A stretch of DNA of 64,000 nt from Sulfurospirillum sp. SCADC (lineage in GTDB: Bacteria > Campylobacterota > Campylobacteria > Campylobacterales > Sulfurospirillaceae): assembly GCF_000743525.1 (NCBI RefSeq), contig NZ_JQGK01000017.1:1-64000 (forward strand), given 5' to 3'. The notes beneath the pieces are model-generated. The model was not told where the DNA came from, made no database searches, and saw only the letters and a list, made by a program, of their open reading frames with translations. Both the position numbers and the translations under genes were made by a program. Positions 1 to 8,578 of the stretch are shown piece after piece; the first letter of the stretch is position 1; the number at the start of each line of letters is the position of its first letter.

Positions 1-130
1 GTTATAATATCTCGCTCCATAATCTCGCCTCCCACGGCTTTTTATGGAGTCTCAAGCAATTTTTAGACCCTTCTTCGCAACTAGCAGTTTGGGTTGTAGT
101 ATAATAAATTTACCATAGAAGGAGGATACT
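1..130 (+). promoter_or_regulatory. Upstream region of the DUF748 gene
   Basis: No gene is visible in these first 130 bases. A TATAAT hexamer at 100-105 is a good -10 box for the gene starting at 131; no clear -35 box is seen, which is usual in Campylobacterota. An AAGGAGG ribosome binding site lies 5 bases before the ATG. A second TATAAT-like string near positions 3-8 and a CCATAA/TTATGG inverted repeat around 18-48 may belong to a neighbour outside the window. Confidence 0.5.
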
Positions 131-2995
131 ATGATCAAAAAGTGTCTCAAAAATCTACTGTTCTGGTTGATTTTTCTTCCTTTACTCTACACGTTAAGTG
201 GTTTCGTCATCCTTCCATGGTGGGCACGTACACAACTTCCTAGCCTCATACAAGAGAAATTAGGTCTATCCATTTCGATTGAAAAAGTGTTGTTTAATCC
301 CTTCACCTTTGAGTTACATGTAAACCATTTTGCACTGCACGATACGGCAGGAAACGATGTTGCAACGTTGGAACATCTTTACATCAATTACGATCCAACC
401 TATCTTTTCAAAAAAGAGTTTTTTGTCAAATCACTCCTGCTTGAGCAACCCTTTGTTGACCTTAAAATCGATCCAAAAGGGAATTTGACACTCCTGAGCC
501 TGTTTCCAACAAACCCTTCGAGCGAAAAGAATGCAACCACAGATACGAGCCTAAGCATGCCTTTTATCATCGAACATGTTGACATCCAAAATGCGAAAAC
601 CAACTTTAGTGATGAACGCCCCAGTGAGCCTTTTAAACTCGAAATCGGCCCTATCAATTATGCGGTCAACAATCTTAGTTTTTACAAAGACGATCTAAGT
701 ATTCACGCACTTAAAGTGATGTTGCAAAATGAAGAGAAAATCTCGCTTGCAAGCAGTGCTTCTTTTGATCCACTCAAATTTTATGGTGAACTAAACGTTG
801 CACACCTTCCGCTTTCAAACTTTTGGCGATACGCCCTACCAAGTATGCCAGCAACCCTTACCCAAGGCGAGCTTACCCTTAGAGTTCCTTTTTCCATTGA
901 TTTAAGTAAAGAAAAACCATTGGTCTCTTTAGAAAAAGCCTCCGCTTCTTTAGAGCGTGTTCGCTTAATCGATGATGCAAACAAAACGGTTATTGAAGTA
1001 CCTTCTTTAAGTCTTGCGAATATTGATTTTGACTTGCAGACTTCTACGATTAACATCGAAAAAGCTATGATTACCAAGCCTTTTGTGGACGTCCAATTGG
1101 AAAAAGATTATGCACTAAATTTAGTGCGTCTGTTTACGCCTAAAGGTGCACTAGCGCAGCCAGAAGCACCAACGCCTGCCACGCAAGAGAGTAAAAATGA
1201 GTGGAAATTTGCACTCAAAACGTTCGAAATCCATGAAGCATCTATCGATGTTACCGATAAAAATGTCAAAAGCACGCCTATCCACTTGGCGCCTTTAAAA
1301 TTGACTGCTCAAAACATCACACACGATCAAAACAGCCCTATTAGTTATGATTTTAACAGCACCATAGATTCCACCGCATCTTTAAATGCAAAAGGTATTT
1401 TTATCCCTGCGACGGCTTCGCTTGAGATGGTGATGAATGCCTCTAAACTCTCTTTAGAAAAAGCGCAACCCTACATCACGCTTTTTACAACAACACTTAT
1501 TCAAGACGGTTCCTTATCGCTCACCTCTAAGCTCACCGCTTCGTTTGATCAAAAGCCAATGTTCAAAATCGAAGGAGATGCAACCATCTCGAAATTTTCA
1601 CTTGCGGATAAATTAAAAAACTCACTTGTGGCATGGGAAACGCTTAATGTGAGCAGCATCGCTTACACGCTCTCGCCTGCAACACTTAGCATTCAAAAGA
1701 TCATGCTGGATAAACCGTATATCAATCTTGACATCAAAAAAGATGGCACCACCAATTTTTCCAATCTTTTAAAGACCCCACAAACGCCTGCAAAAACACA
1801 AAAGTCTCAAACGACACAAGATGCGATGTCGATTTATATTGGTGATGTTACGCTTAAGCGAGGAACAACCCATTTTAAAGATGCTTCCTTACTTCTCCCT
1901 TTTGCAACCTTTGCAGATCGCCTCAATGGATCAATGTCAACCCTTGATACCAAAAATACGAAGCCTTCCGTGCTTAAACTCGAAGGAAAAGTCGATAAAT
2001 ATGGCTATGCAAAGATTGATGGATCTGTTTTACCATTTGATTTTAAAAATAGAGCCACGCTTAAAATTCTCTTTAAAAACATCGATATGCCTTCTCTTTC
2101 GCCGTATACGAGCAAATTCATAGGCTATACCATCAAAGAGGGGAAACTCTCTATGGATCTAAATTATAAAATCAAAAAAGGGGTTATGGAAGGTGCCAAT
2201 AAAATCAACCTTGACTCACTACTGTTGGGTGAAAAGATCGAAAGCAAAGATGCAACCAATCTTCCTTTAGGACTTGCCATCGCTATTTTAAAAGATTCCA
2301 AAGGACAAATCGACCTTGACCTTCCCGTCAGTGGCGATCTAAATGACCCTGAATTTCGTTATGGAAGCATTATATGGAAAGCGATTGAAAACCTCATCGG
2401 AAGCATCGCGACCTCTCCATTTAAACTTTTAGGCTCTATACTAGGAATTGAGACAGAAAATCTTAAAAGTATCGATTTTGCGGCGGGTGAATTTGCATTG
2501 ATTGCCTCCGAAGAGGAAAAGATAGAGCAGTATCGTCTGATTTTAGACAAAAGAGCGGAACTCAAGCTTATCATTACGCCAAGCTTCAATGAAACCCTCG
2601 ATACCAAAGCGCTTCAAGAGCAAAATGTTACAGCGCAAATCGAAGCATTGATTCCTAAAAAAAGCAAAGAAGATGATAGTTATGGCAAAGCGATCAAAAA
2701 ACTTTTCCTTCAAAAATACTCAGATGATGCCTACGATCATTTACTGAAAACCTATAAAGAGGAAAATCTAGATATGGGTGCCATTCACGATGCTTTGATC
2801 TCTAAGATTGCAGAAGGTATCACGATTGCACCCGAAGTGCTTCAAAACTTAGCGTTGAAACGCTCCGATACCATCATTCAAACCTTGACGACAAAGTATA
2901 AAATAGCACCTGAAAGATTGATCAAAAATGAGCCTCAAACCAGTGATGCCATTCGTGAAGAGTGGGTGGGATGTCCGATTTCCATCAGTAATTAA
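131..2995 (+). CDS. AsmA-like DUF748 envelope protein
   Basis: A large (954 aa) inner-membrane-anchored periplasmic protein. One hydrophobic segment lies at about residues 10-32, followed by a long beta-rich region with the repeated short blocks typical of DUF748/AsmA-like proteins (phrases such as ASLERVRLID, NKINLDSLLLGEKI and PVSGDLNDPEF near 700-745, the last being the AsmA-type signature). Relatives such as TamB, YhdP and YicH are thought to bridge the periplasm for phospholipid transport or outer-membrane homeostasis; that role is inferred here. The C-terminal 150 residues are charged and helical. The start is supported by a strong AAGGAGG site. A TTACATGTAA palindrome is read as LHV at about residues 62-64. 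The gene ends in a GC-rich hairpin shared with the convergent bcp. Confidence 0.8.
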   Translation: MIKKCLKNLLFWLIFLPLLYTLSGFVILPWWARTQLPSLIQEKLGLSISIEKVLFNPFTFELHVNHFALHDTAGNDVATLEHLYINYDPTYLFKKEFFVKSLLLEQPFVDLKIDPKGNLTLLSLFPTNPSSEKNATTDTSLSMPFIIEHVDIQNAKTNFSDERPSEPFKLEIGPINYAVNNLSFYKDDLSIHALKVMLQNEEKISLASSASFDPLKFYGELNVAHLPLSNFWRYALPSMPATLTQGELTLRVPFSIDLSKEKPLVSLEKASASLERVRLIDDANKTVIEVPSLSLANIDFDLQTSTINIEKAMITKPFVDVQLEKDYALNLVRLFTPKGALAQPEAPTPATQESKNEWKFALKTFEIHEASIDVTDKNVKSTPIHLAPLKLTAQNITHDQNSPISYDFNSTIDSTASLNAKGIFIPATASLEMVMNASKLSLEKAQPYITLFTTTLIQDGSLSLTSKLTASFDQKPMFKIEGDATISKFSLADKLKNSLVAWETLNVSSIAYTLSPATLSIQKIMLDKPYINLDIKKDGTTNFSNLLKTPQTPAKTQKSQTTQDAMSIYIGDVTLKRGTTHFKDASLLLPFATFADRLNGSMSTLDTKNTKPSVLKLEGKVDKYGYAKIDGSVLPFDFKNRATLKILFKNIDMPSLSPYTSKFIGYTIKEGKLSMDLNYKIKKGVMEGANKINLDSLLLGEKIESKDATNLPLGLAIAILKDSKGQIDLDLPVSGDLNDPEFRYGSIIWKAIENLIGSIATSPFKLLGSILGIETENLKSIDFAAGEFALIASEEEKIEQYRLILDKRAELKLIITPSFNETLDTKALQEQNVTAQIEALIPKKSKEDDSYGKAIKKLFLQKYSDDAYDHLLKTYKEENLDMGAIHDALISKIAEGITIAPEVLQNLALKRSDTIIQTLTTKYKIAPERLIKNEPQTSDAIREEWVGCPISISN

Positions 2996-3000
2996 GTGCC

Positions 3001-3030
3001 GTGGGGGGGTTCCATTTTGGAGCCCCCCAC
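3001..3030. terminator. GC-rich hairpin between convergent DUF748 gene and bcp
   Basis: GTGGGGGG pairs with CCCCCCAC around an inner TCCA/TGGA stem and a small T loop. The stem lies 6 bases after the DUF748 stop and 10 bases from the bcp stop, so it can serve both genes. No clear U-tract follows on either strand, so it may act as an mRNA 3'-end stabiliser or a factor-dependent stop. Confidence 0.55.
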
Positions 3031-3039
3031 GCTCCCACG

Positions 3040-3504
3040 TTAACTCAGTGCTTCCAAGGCTTTTTTGACGTCACTTGCATGATCTTTCACCTTAACATTT
3101 GACCATACTTTGGCAATTTTTCCGCTTGGATCAATCAAAAAGGTTGAGCGCACGATGCCCATATATTCTTTGCCACAAAACTTTTTGAGCTGCCAAACTC
3201 CATAGCTTTGTGCCACTTCAGTGCTGACATCCGAAAGCAGTGTTATCTCCAATTTTTGTTTGGCTATGAACTTTTGATGCGACATGGTACTATCAGGGCT
3301 CACGCCTAAAACAACCGCATTTAATCCTTCAAAACTTGGCAGTGCCGCTGTAAAATCGCACGCTTCTGTGGTACATCCAGGTGTGCTATCTTTTGGGTAG
3401 AAGTAAAGGACAATCCATTTACCCTCCAAGTCTCGCAGGGAAATTTCAACATTGTCTTGATTGGGAAGACTAAGATCTGGAGCTTTATCGCCTATGCTTA
3501 ACAT
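3040..3504 (-). CDS. bcp: Thiol peroxidase / peroxiredoxin Bcp
   Basis: Thioredoxin-dependent peroxiredoxin (AhpC/TSA fold) of 154 aa that reduces hydrogen peroxide and organic hydroperoxides in the cytoplasm. The N-terminal IGDKAPDLSLPNQD and the active-site PGCTTEACDF identify the Bcp/PrxQ class: peroxidatic Cys and resolving Cys are 5 residues apart, and the conserved Thr precedes the first. I start at the ATG at 3504 because AAGGA lies 6 bases upstream; an in-frame ATG ten codons earlier (3534) has no good site. Electrons would come from the TrxA/TrxB pair encoded at about 10.7-12.1 kb. A tiny CxxC ORF lies immediately upstream on the same strand. Confidence 0.93.
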   Translation of the reverse strand: MLSIGDKAPDLSLPNQDNVEISLRDLEGKWIVLYFYPKDSTPGCTTEACDFTAALPSFEGLNAVVLGVSPDSTMSHQKFIAKQKLEITLLSDVSTEVAQSYGVWQLKKFCGKEYMGIVRSTFLIDPSGKIAKVWSNVKVKDHASDVKKALEALS

Positions 3505-3535
3505 ATACATTCCTTTATAGATATTTTTCAGCATA

Positions 3536-3673
3536 TTACCACAGATTGTATCTCAGATGTCTCATCCAAGAGGACAAAACGTGGTCTTTTTTTCCAGTGC
3601 CATCCGCTTCTAGCTCAGCAATCGCTCTTCTTGGTATAAAGAAATTATCTTTACATGCAAAGCAACGTTTCAT
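3536..3673 (-). CDS. Small 45-aa CxxC protein (hypothetical)
   Basis: An open frame of 45 codons fills most of the gap between bcp and ilvE. The product begins MKRCFACKDNFF, giving an N-terminal CxxC pair, continues with a mixed charged stretch (RRAIAELEADG) and ends RHLRYNLW followed by TAA. Composition is protein-like rather than random, and the frame is co-directional with bcp, 31 bases upstream of its start. The ribosome binding site is weak (AAAGATAG about 8 bases upstream). I do not recognise the family; a lone CxxC could bind metal or be redox active. A one-mismatch copy of the window's palindrome (TTACATGCAA, 3651-3660) encodes its ACK. It may be chance; conservation would decide. Confidence 0.4.
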   Translation of the reverse strand: MKRCFACKDNFFIPRRAIAELEADGTGKKDHVLSSWMRHLRYNLW

Positions 3674-3745
3674 ACTAAAACTATCTTTAATTAATTTTTG
3701 GATACCATAGTAACTCTTTAGAAAAGACTTTTAAGAAGGTAGAAA

Positions 3746-4660
3746 ATGGATAAAGCACACTACATTTGGATGGATGGTAAACTCGTTGCATGGGATGATG
3801 CAAAAATACATATTTTAACCCATACGCTTCACTATGGTAACGGTGTTTTTGAAGGCACACGTGCTTACATGACCGAAAACGGTTTAGCGATTTTTAAGCT
3901 CAGAGAGCACACCAAACGCTTGCTCAATTCTGCCAAAATCACCCGTATTAAAGCAACCTATTCCCTTGAAGAACTCGAAGCTGCACACATTGAAGTACTA
4001 AGATCCAATAACTTTACGTCCAATGTCTATATTAGACCTCTTATCTATCTAGGATATGGCATTATGGGACTAAACCACGTTCAAGCACCGGTTAATACAG
4101 CGATTGCCGCATGGCAATGGGGCAGTTACCTTGGCGATGATGGCATTGAAAACGGTATTCGCGTGAAAATCTCTTCGTTTACACGTAACCCTGTGAGTTC
4201 AACCATGGGTAAAGCAAAAGCAGCGGCAAATTACCTTAATTCACAAATGGCAAAATACGAAGCTTTAGAAGCAGGTTACGAAGAGGCTTTATTACTTGAT
4301 GAAGATGGATTTATCGCCGAAGGCAGTGGTGAATGTTTCTTTATCGTGAGAAACGGCGTTTTAATTACGCCTCCTAATGACACATCCCTTGAAAGCATTA
4401 CACAAGCTACTGTTTTAGATCTTGCTCGTGAAGCGGGTATCCCGGTTGAACGCAGACGCATTACACGTGATGAGGCGTATATTGCAGATGAGTCCTTCTT
4501 TACAGGGACCGCTGCTGAAGTGACACCGATTAAAGACATCGATAATTATAGCATTGGAGATGGAAAACGAGGGCCTGTAACCAAACAGCTTCAAGATGCC
4601 TATTTTGATGTTGTCTACGGACGCAATCCAAAATACAAACATCTCTTAACCTATATCTAA
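3746..4660 (+). CDS. ilvE: Branched-chain amino acid aminotransferase
   Basis: PLP-dependent class IV aminotransferase (304 aa, the usual length) catalysing the last step of leucine, isoleucine and valine synthesis with glutamate as amino donor. Seen: the FEGTRAY substrate-loop region near 35-41, the PLP lysine K158 in GKAKAAANYLNSQ, and the EGSGECFF and FFTGTAAEV (about 250) cofactor-binding loops. The start ATG is preceded by AAGG with 6 bases spacing. It leads a small plus-strand cluster with the SPFH gene and hisIE; the ilvE/SPFH/bcp neighbourhood is also found in C. jejuni (Cj0268c-Cj0271). Hairpins follow the stop, so read-through into the SPFH gene is probably partial. Confidence 0.95.
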   Translation: MDKAHYIWMDGKLVAWDDAKIHILTHTLHYGNGVFEGTRAYMTENGLAIFKLREHTKRLLNSAKITRIKATYSLEELEAAHIEVLRSNNFTSNVYIRPLIYLGYGIMGLNHVQAPVNTAIAAWQWGSYLGDDGIENGIRVKISSFTRNPVSSTMGKAKAAANYLNSQMAKYEALEAGYEEALLLDEDGFIAEGSGECFFIVRNGVLITPPNDTSLESITQATVLDLAREAGIPVERRRITRDEAYIADESFFTGTAAEVTPIKDIDNYSIGDGKRGPVTKQLQDAYFDVVYGRNPKYKHLLTYI

Positions 4661-4666
4661 ATTTCT

Positions 4667-4733
4667 GCCTCGAAAGAGGCAAGCTTTAGCGCCATAGCGG
4701 CCAACGTAGGTTTTTTAGCAAAGCTAAAAAACC
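4667..4733 (+). terminator. Two hairpins between ilvE and the SPFH gene
   Basis: GCCTC-GAAA-GAGGC (4667-4680) is followed by a perfect 11-bp stem GGTTTTTTAGC / GCTAAAAAACC with an AAA loop (4709-4733). The first has a stable GNRA-type tetraloop. Neither is followed by a long U-run, but the A/T-rich second stem could act as terminator or attenuator. The spacer holds CGCCATAGC (4690-4698), a 9-mer whose complement recurs in the inverted-repeat element at 19.8 kb. Confidence 0.5.
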
Positions 4734-4761
4734 GTATTTAAAATTGAACTAAAGGAAAACT

Positions 4762-5856
4762 ATGCCAGCAGATTTAAACGATTATTTTAAAAAGAAAAAC
4801 GGTGGAGGAAGTGGGAGCAACGGTGGAGGCGATAATGACAATCGCACACCTTTTAATATCGAACCTCCTGATTTTTTAAAAAACCTTGGTAAAAAAGCAG
4901 GGGTTATCTATGTGCTTATCGCCATTATCATTATTGCCGTTATTGCAAAGCCTTTTGTGATTATTAACTCAGGTGAAATGGGGATTAAAGCCACCGCAGG
5001 TAAATTTGAATCAACGCCGATGGAACCAGGTTTTCACCTTTTCATTCCGTTTATTCAACAAGTTTTCATTGTTGATACGAAAGTGCGTATTATGAACTAT
5101 TCATCCACAGAAGATTTGGGTGAAGTGATGCAAAGAGGTTCAGGCATTAAACGCAATGCTGCGATCTCCGTTCTTGATGCAAGAGGTCTTCCAGTTTCGA
5201 TTGAACTCACGGTTCAATACAAGTTAGAGCCAACCACAGCACCACAAACGATTGCAACATGGGGTATGTCATGGGAAGATAAAATCATCAATCCCGTCGT
5301 TCGAGATGTCACACGTGCCGTTATTGGTAAGTTTAACGCTGAGGAACTTCCTCAAAAACGTAATGAAATTGCGGTTAACATTGAAGAAGGAATCCGTAAA
5401 GCGATTGATGCACAACCGGGTCAACCTGTTGAACTCCTAACCATGCAACTTCGTGAAATTGTTTTACCGGTGAAAATTAAAGAGCAAATTGAACGTGTTC
5501 AAGTAGCGAAACAAGAGGTAGAGCGAACACGGTATGAAGTTGAAATCGCTAACCAACAAGCTCTAAAACGTGCCGCTGAGGCAGAAGGTCAAGCCAAAGC
5601 GAGAGAGATTAACGCGCAAGGTCAAGCCAATGCGATTAAAATTGAAGCAGAAGCGGATGCGTATGCCAACAAAAAAATCAGCGACAGTATCTCAACACCT
5701 CTTTTGACACTTAGACAAATTGAAGTGCAAGGAAAGTTTAATGAAGCTCTTCGTGAAAATAAAGATGCCAAAATTTTCCTAACACCTGGTGGTGCCGTGC
5801 CCAATATTTGGGTTGATACGAAAGATAGCCAAAAAGCAGTCAGTATAAGCAAATGA
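4762..5856 (+). CDS. SPFH/Band 7 (prohibitin-like) membrane protein
   Basis: A 364-aa SPFH/prohibitin-family protein. Layout: a hydrophilic Gly/Asn/Ser-rich tail (about 1-45), one membrane segment (about 47-68, [16 protein letters not shown]), the SPFH domain (70-260) and an Ala/Glu-rich coiled coil (260-320) with the EAEGQAKA...EAEADAYA repeats typical of HflK/prohibitin. Such proteins form ring oligomers in the inner membrane and modulate proteases or respiratory complexes; the precise role here is inferred only. The glycine-rich N-terminus resembles HflK, yet no HflC gene is adjacent. Its TGA overlaps the hisIE ATG (ATGA), so the two genes are translationally coupled. Confidence 0.88.
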   Translation: MPADLNDYFKKKNGGGSGSNGGGDNDNRTPFNIEPPDFLKNLGKKAGVIYVLIAIIIIAVIAKPFVIINSGEMGIKATAGKFESTPMEPGFHLFIPFIQQVFIVDTKVRIMNYSSTEDLGEVMQRGSGIKRNAAISVLDARGLPVSIELTVQYKLEPTTAPQTIATWGMSWEDKIINPVVRDVTRAVIGKFNAEELPQKRNEIAVNIEEGIRKAIDAQPGQPVELLTMQLREIVLPVKIKEQIERVQVAKQEVERTRYEVEIANQQALKRAAEAEGQAKAREINAQGQANAIKIEAEADAYANKKISDSISTPLLTLRQIEVQGKFNEALRENKDAKIFLTPGGAVPNIWVDTKDSQKAVSISK

Positions 5857-6536
5857 GTTCAACACTTTTAAATTCCATCGATTGGAATGCTTCACCGCTT
5901 CTGCCTGTCATCGTACAAGATGTAACGAGTGGTGAAGTACTGATGCTCGCTTACATGAACCAAGAAGCGCTTGTATTAACACTGCAAACAGGACTTGCAC
6001 ACTACTATTCCAGAAGCCGCCAAAGCCTCTGGAAAAAGGGTGAAACGAGTGGACACTTGCAACACGTTAAAGAAGCCTATTTAGATTGCGATAGCGATAC
6101 CTTATTGCTCAAAGTGGAGCAAGAGGGTGTTGCGTGTCATACGGGGCGCATGTCATGCTTCTTTAACCGCATAGACGTTGAGGAAACACCTAAAGAGCCT
6201 GAAATCACTATTGAAGCGTATTCAATCACCGATAAAATTTACCATATTATTCAAGAACGTAAACAGGCTGATCCTAAAAGTTCTTATGTGGCGTCACTCC
6301 TTCACAAAGGAGATAACAGCATTTTGAAAAAAGTTTTGGAAGAAGCGGGCGAATTTTGTTTTGCATGTAAAGATGGTGATAGTAAAGAGATTGTCTATGA
6401 AGCAGCTGACCTTATGTTCCACGCCCTTGTAGCACTCGGCGCTAAAAATATTCATCCATCACTTATTTCCAAAGAGCTTGAGAGACGCTTTGGTCTGAGT
6501 GGAATGGAGGAGAAAAATAGCCGCAATGAACATTGA
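5853..6536 (+). CDS. hisI: Bifunctional phosphoribosyl-AMP cyclohydrolase / phosphoribosyl-ATP pyrophosphatase
   Basis: HisIE fusion of 227 aa catalysing the second and third steps of histidine biosynthesis. The N-terminal HisI domain (about 1-115) shows [32 protein letters not shown] and the zinc/Mg residues in [11 protein letters not shown] and GVACHTGR. The C-terminal HisE domain (about 125-210) shows [18 protein letters not shown] and [13 protein letters not shown]...[12 protein letters not shown]. The start overlaps the SPFH stop by ATGA. A ribosome binding site for the next gene lies inside its 3' end, so hisIE and the first DUF2393 gene overlap slightly. Confidence 0.96.
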   Translation: MSSTLLNSIDWNASPLLPVIVQDVTSGEVLMLAYMNQEALVLTLQTGLAHYYSRSRQSLWKKGETSGHLQHVKEAYLDCDSDTLLLKVEQEGVACHTGRMSCFFNRIDVEETPKEPEITIEAYSITDKIYHIIQERKQADPKSSYVASLLHKGDNSILKKVLEEAGEFCFACKDGDSKEIVYEAADLMFHALVALGAKNIHPSLISKELERRFGLSGMEEKNSRNEH

Positions 6537-7062
6537 TGCCCTTAAATTATCACTATTGACCTATGTGAAACATTTTGGTCTTTATGATTATTTGGCATTT
6601 GGATGGCTCCTTTTTACCTTTTTAGCATTGATTATCTTGGCAAGTTTAATTGCCAAGAAATCCTCCGTTGCCTCACTTTTTATGATTATTATTGCACTGA
6701 TCCTTCTTGTAGTTTCACCTTTTTTTATCAAACTCAAGCTCAGCGAAATCACACGAGCAACCACAACGGAGATCAGTATGGTAAAAAAATTGACTTTTTC
6801 GGATTCTTTGATTGTTGAAGGATTTATTTACAACCATTCCAATAAAGACTTTTCGCTCTGTTTAGTACATACTACTGTTTTCAAACAGAGCAATACAGAA
6901 GGGCTTAAAGCATTTATCAACACATTAAAACCGATCGCGAATCAGTCGATACTAGTAAAACAAGCTCTTCTTAAAGAAGGAGTCATGGAATTCCAAAGTG
7001 TCTTCGATGATTTTGTTTACAGTGGCGATGTGAATGCGTCACTTAAAGCAGAATGCTATTAA
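6526..7062 (+). CDS. DUF2393-like membrane protein 1
   Basis: A 178-aa protein with two membrane segments near the N-terminus (about 20-45 and 52-72 in this start) and a probable extracytoplasmic C-terminal domain. It resembles the DUF2393 family confined to Campylobacterota, whose function is unknown. I choose the ATG at 6526 because GGAGGAG lies upstream; an in-frame ATG at 6499 is deeper inside hisIE. The next gene has the same layout (two TM segments, then a domain with an Nx[11 protein letters not shown]-like strand), so the pair looks like a tandem duplication or heterodimer. Confidence 0.65.
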   Translation: MNIDALKLSLLTYVKHFGLYDYLAFGWLLFTFLALIILASLIAKKSSVASLFMIIIALILLVVSPFFIKLKLSEITRATTTEISMVKKLTFSDSLIVEGFIYNHSNKDFSLCLVHTTVFKQSNTEGLKAFINTLKPIANQSILVKQALLKEGVMEFQSVFDDFVYSGDVNASLKAECY

Positions 7063-7072
7063 AGGAGTATAG

Positions 7073-7615
7073 ATGACTTATTTTACCCTACTCCATTGGT
7101 TTGCTATGATTGTTATTTTTTTACTCTTAGTTTTGGTCATCATCGTAACGATTCGCAACCATGATGGCAAATCTTCCCTTTATCCACCTATCCTCACTGC
7201 ATTTTTTATTACGCTTATTTTTGCAGCCTTTACTATTTATGGTCTTGATAAATTGACCAAAATTGCACGACTTGAAAATATAGTACAGAAAAAAGTCTTG
7301 ATTAATGAATCATTTTCTATCTCAGGACAAATTCGCAATATTGGTAATTTTAAAATAGGAACATGTGTCTTAGAAGTCAAGATTTCCAATGAATCATTTG
7401 AGCGAGCAGGCACAGAAGGCATCAGTTTTGTTCCAAAATCTGCATTCGATAACCTGTTTAATTGGGGAGAAGAGAGTCATAGTGTTGAGACAACCAAAGA
7501 ATTTGTAATTGCTGAGAATTTACATAAAGGTGAGATGCGTAACTTCACTGTCTTTATGCGTTATCCTCCCTCTTATACAAAACCCTATACACGCTACGAG
7601 CTTTTCTGTCACTGA
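7073..7615 (+). CDS. DUF2393-like membrane protein 2
   Basis: A 180-aa protein with hydrophobic segments at about 7-26 and 39-60, then a 120-residue domain with the phrase SFSISGQIRNIGNFKIGTC, which aligns by eye with [19 protein letters not shown] in the preceding gene. It starts 10 bases after that gene, with AAAGGAG upstream of the ATG, and is surely co-transcribed. The function is unknown. The C-terminal domain looks like a small beta-sandwich of the FxxExGxxxN type used for protein-protein contacts (inference). It ends 9 bases from the stop of the convergent radical SAM gene. Confidence 0.65.
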   Translation: MTYFTLLHWFAMIVIFLLLVLVIIVTIRNHDGKSSLYPPILTAFFITLIFAAFTIYGLDKLTKIARLENIVQKKVLINESFSISGQIRNIGNFKIGTCVLEVKISNESFERAGTEGISFVPKSAFDNLFNWGEESHSVETTKEFVIAENLHKGEMRNFTVFMRYPPSYTKPYTRYELFCH

Positions 7616-7624
7616 TCCGTTACG

Positions 7625-8578
7625 TTAGTAAGCCAACCCCTCTTTTTTTAAGGCTTGACGAATATTAAACATCTGCTGATATTTGGTATAACACCAAGCG
7701 GGAGCAAGCAGTGTCTCATCTTCAATGCCTGCACTCACACGTTGTAACATCACCTCTTTGGGCAAAAGCTTGATCGCTTCAACCAGCGTTTGAATGTAGC
7801 ACTCTTCTGAAATAGGGAAGAACTCTCCTTTTTTAAAATCATTCGCTAAGGCTGTTCGTTTGACAACATACAAAGGGTGAAATTTAAATGAGTGAACACC
7901 AAGTCGAAGGGCAAACTTCACACTTTCCAGCGCCATTTCAGGCGTTTCACCAGGGAGTCCAAAAATCACATGGGCACACATCTTAAGTCCATACCGATGC
8001 GTTAAAGCGATATATTTCTCAATATTACCACTATCATGCCCACGGTTGATGCGTTTAAGTGTCTCATCGGATGAAGATTGTACCCCATATTCCACCCAAA
8101 TTTCATGCTCTTTGGAAAGCTTAGCCAAATACGCAAGTACCTCTTCGTTGATGCTATCGGTACGCGTGCCAATACTAAGGCCAACAACTCCTTCAAAACT
8201 AAGCGCTTTGGTGTAGAGTGCTTGCAGTGTCGCAAGTGGGGCGTAGGTGTTGGTAAAGGATTGAAAATAGATGATAAATTTTTGAGCGCCAAATTTTTTA
8301 GCCAGTACTTTTTTGGTCTTCTTATACTGTGCTTCTAACTGAATGAGTTGAAAGTCTATGTAAGGGTTTTCAGAAGTGGGATTAAGAAAAAATCGCTTGG
8401 GTTGATTGTGCTCTAAATTGGGGCTAAACGATTCATTTTCACAAAAAATACATCCACCGCGTGCAACTGTACCATCGATGTTCGGGCAGGTAAATCCAGA
8501 GATAGAGATGGGGATTTTATACACTTTCTCCCCAAATTTTCTCCTAAAGTACCGCCCTGCGGTTAAAATCTCGCGCAT
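7625..8578 (-). CDS. TIGR01212/YhcC-family radical SAM protein
   Basis: A 317-aa radical SAM enzyme. The cluster-binding motif is the variant CPNIDGTVARGGCIFCEN near residues 30-47 (three Cys in a Cx(11)CxxC spacing, as in this family), followed by YFQSFTNTYAPL, the LSIGTRTDSI motif and WVEYGVQSS, which form the TIM barrel. The family is widespread, YhcC in E. coli, and its reaction is not settled. Its ATG overlaps the purF stop by one base (TAATG), so translation is coupled to purF. Confidence 0.88.
   Translation of the reverse strand: MREILTAGRYFRRKFGEKVYKIPISISGFTCPNIDGTVARGGCIFCENESFSPNLEHNQPKRFFLNPTSENPYIDFQLIQLEAQYKKTKKVLAKKFGAQKFIIYFQSFTNTYAPLATLQALYTKALSFEGVVGLSIGTRTDSINEEVLAYLAKLSKEHEIWVEYGVQSSSDETLKRINRGHDSGNIEKYIALTHRYGLKMCAHVIFGLPGETPEMALESVKFALRLGVHSFKFHPLYVVKRTALANDFKKGEFFPISEECYIQTLVEAIKLLPKEVMLQRVSAGIEDETLLAPAWCYTKYQQMFNIRQALKKEGLAY

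Noticed and set aside
3001-3030. The G-rich run as a G-quadruplex element
   Set aside because: It has only one G-run pairing with one C-run; a simple hairpin explains it.
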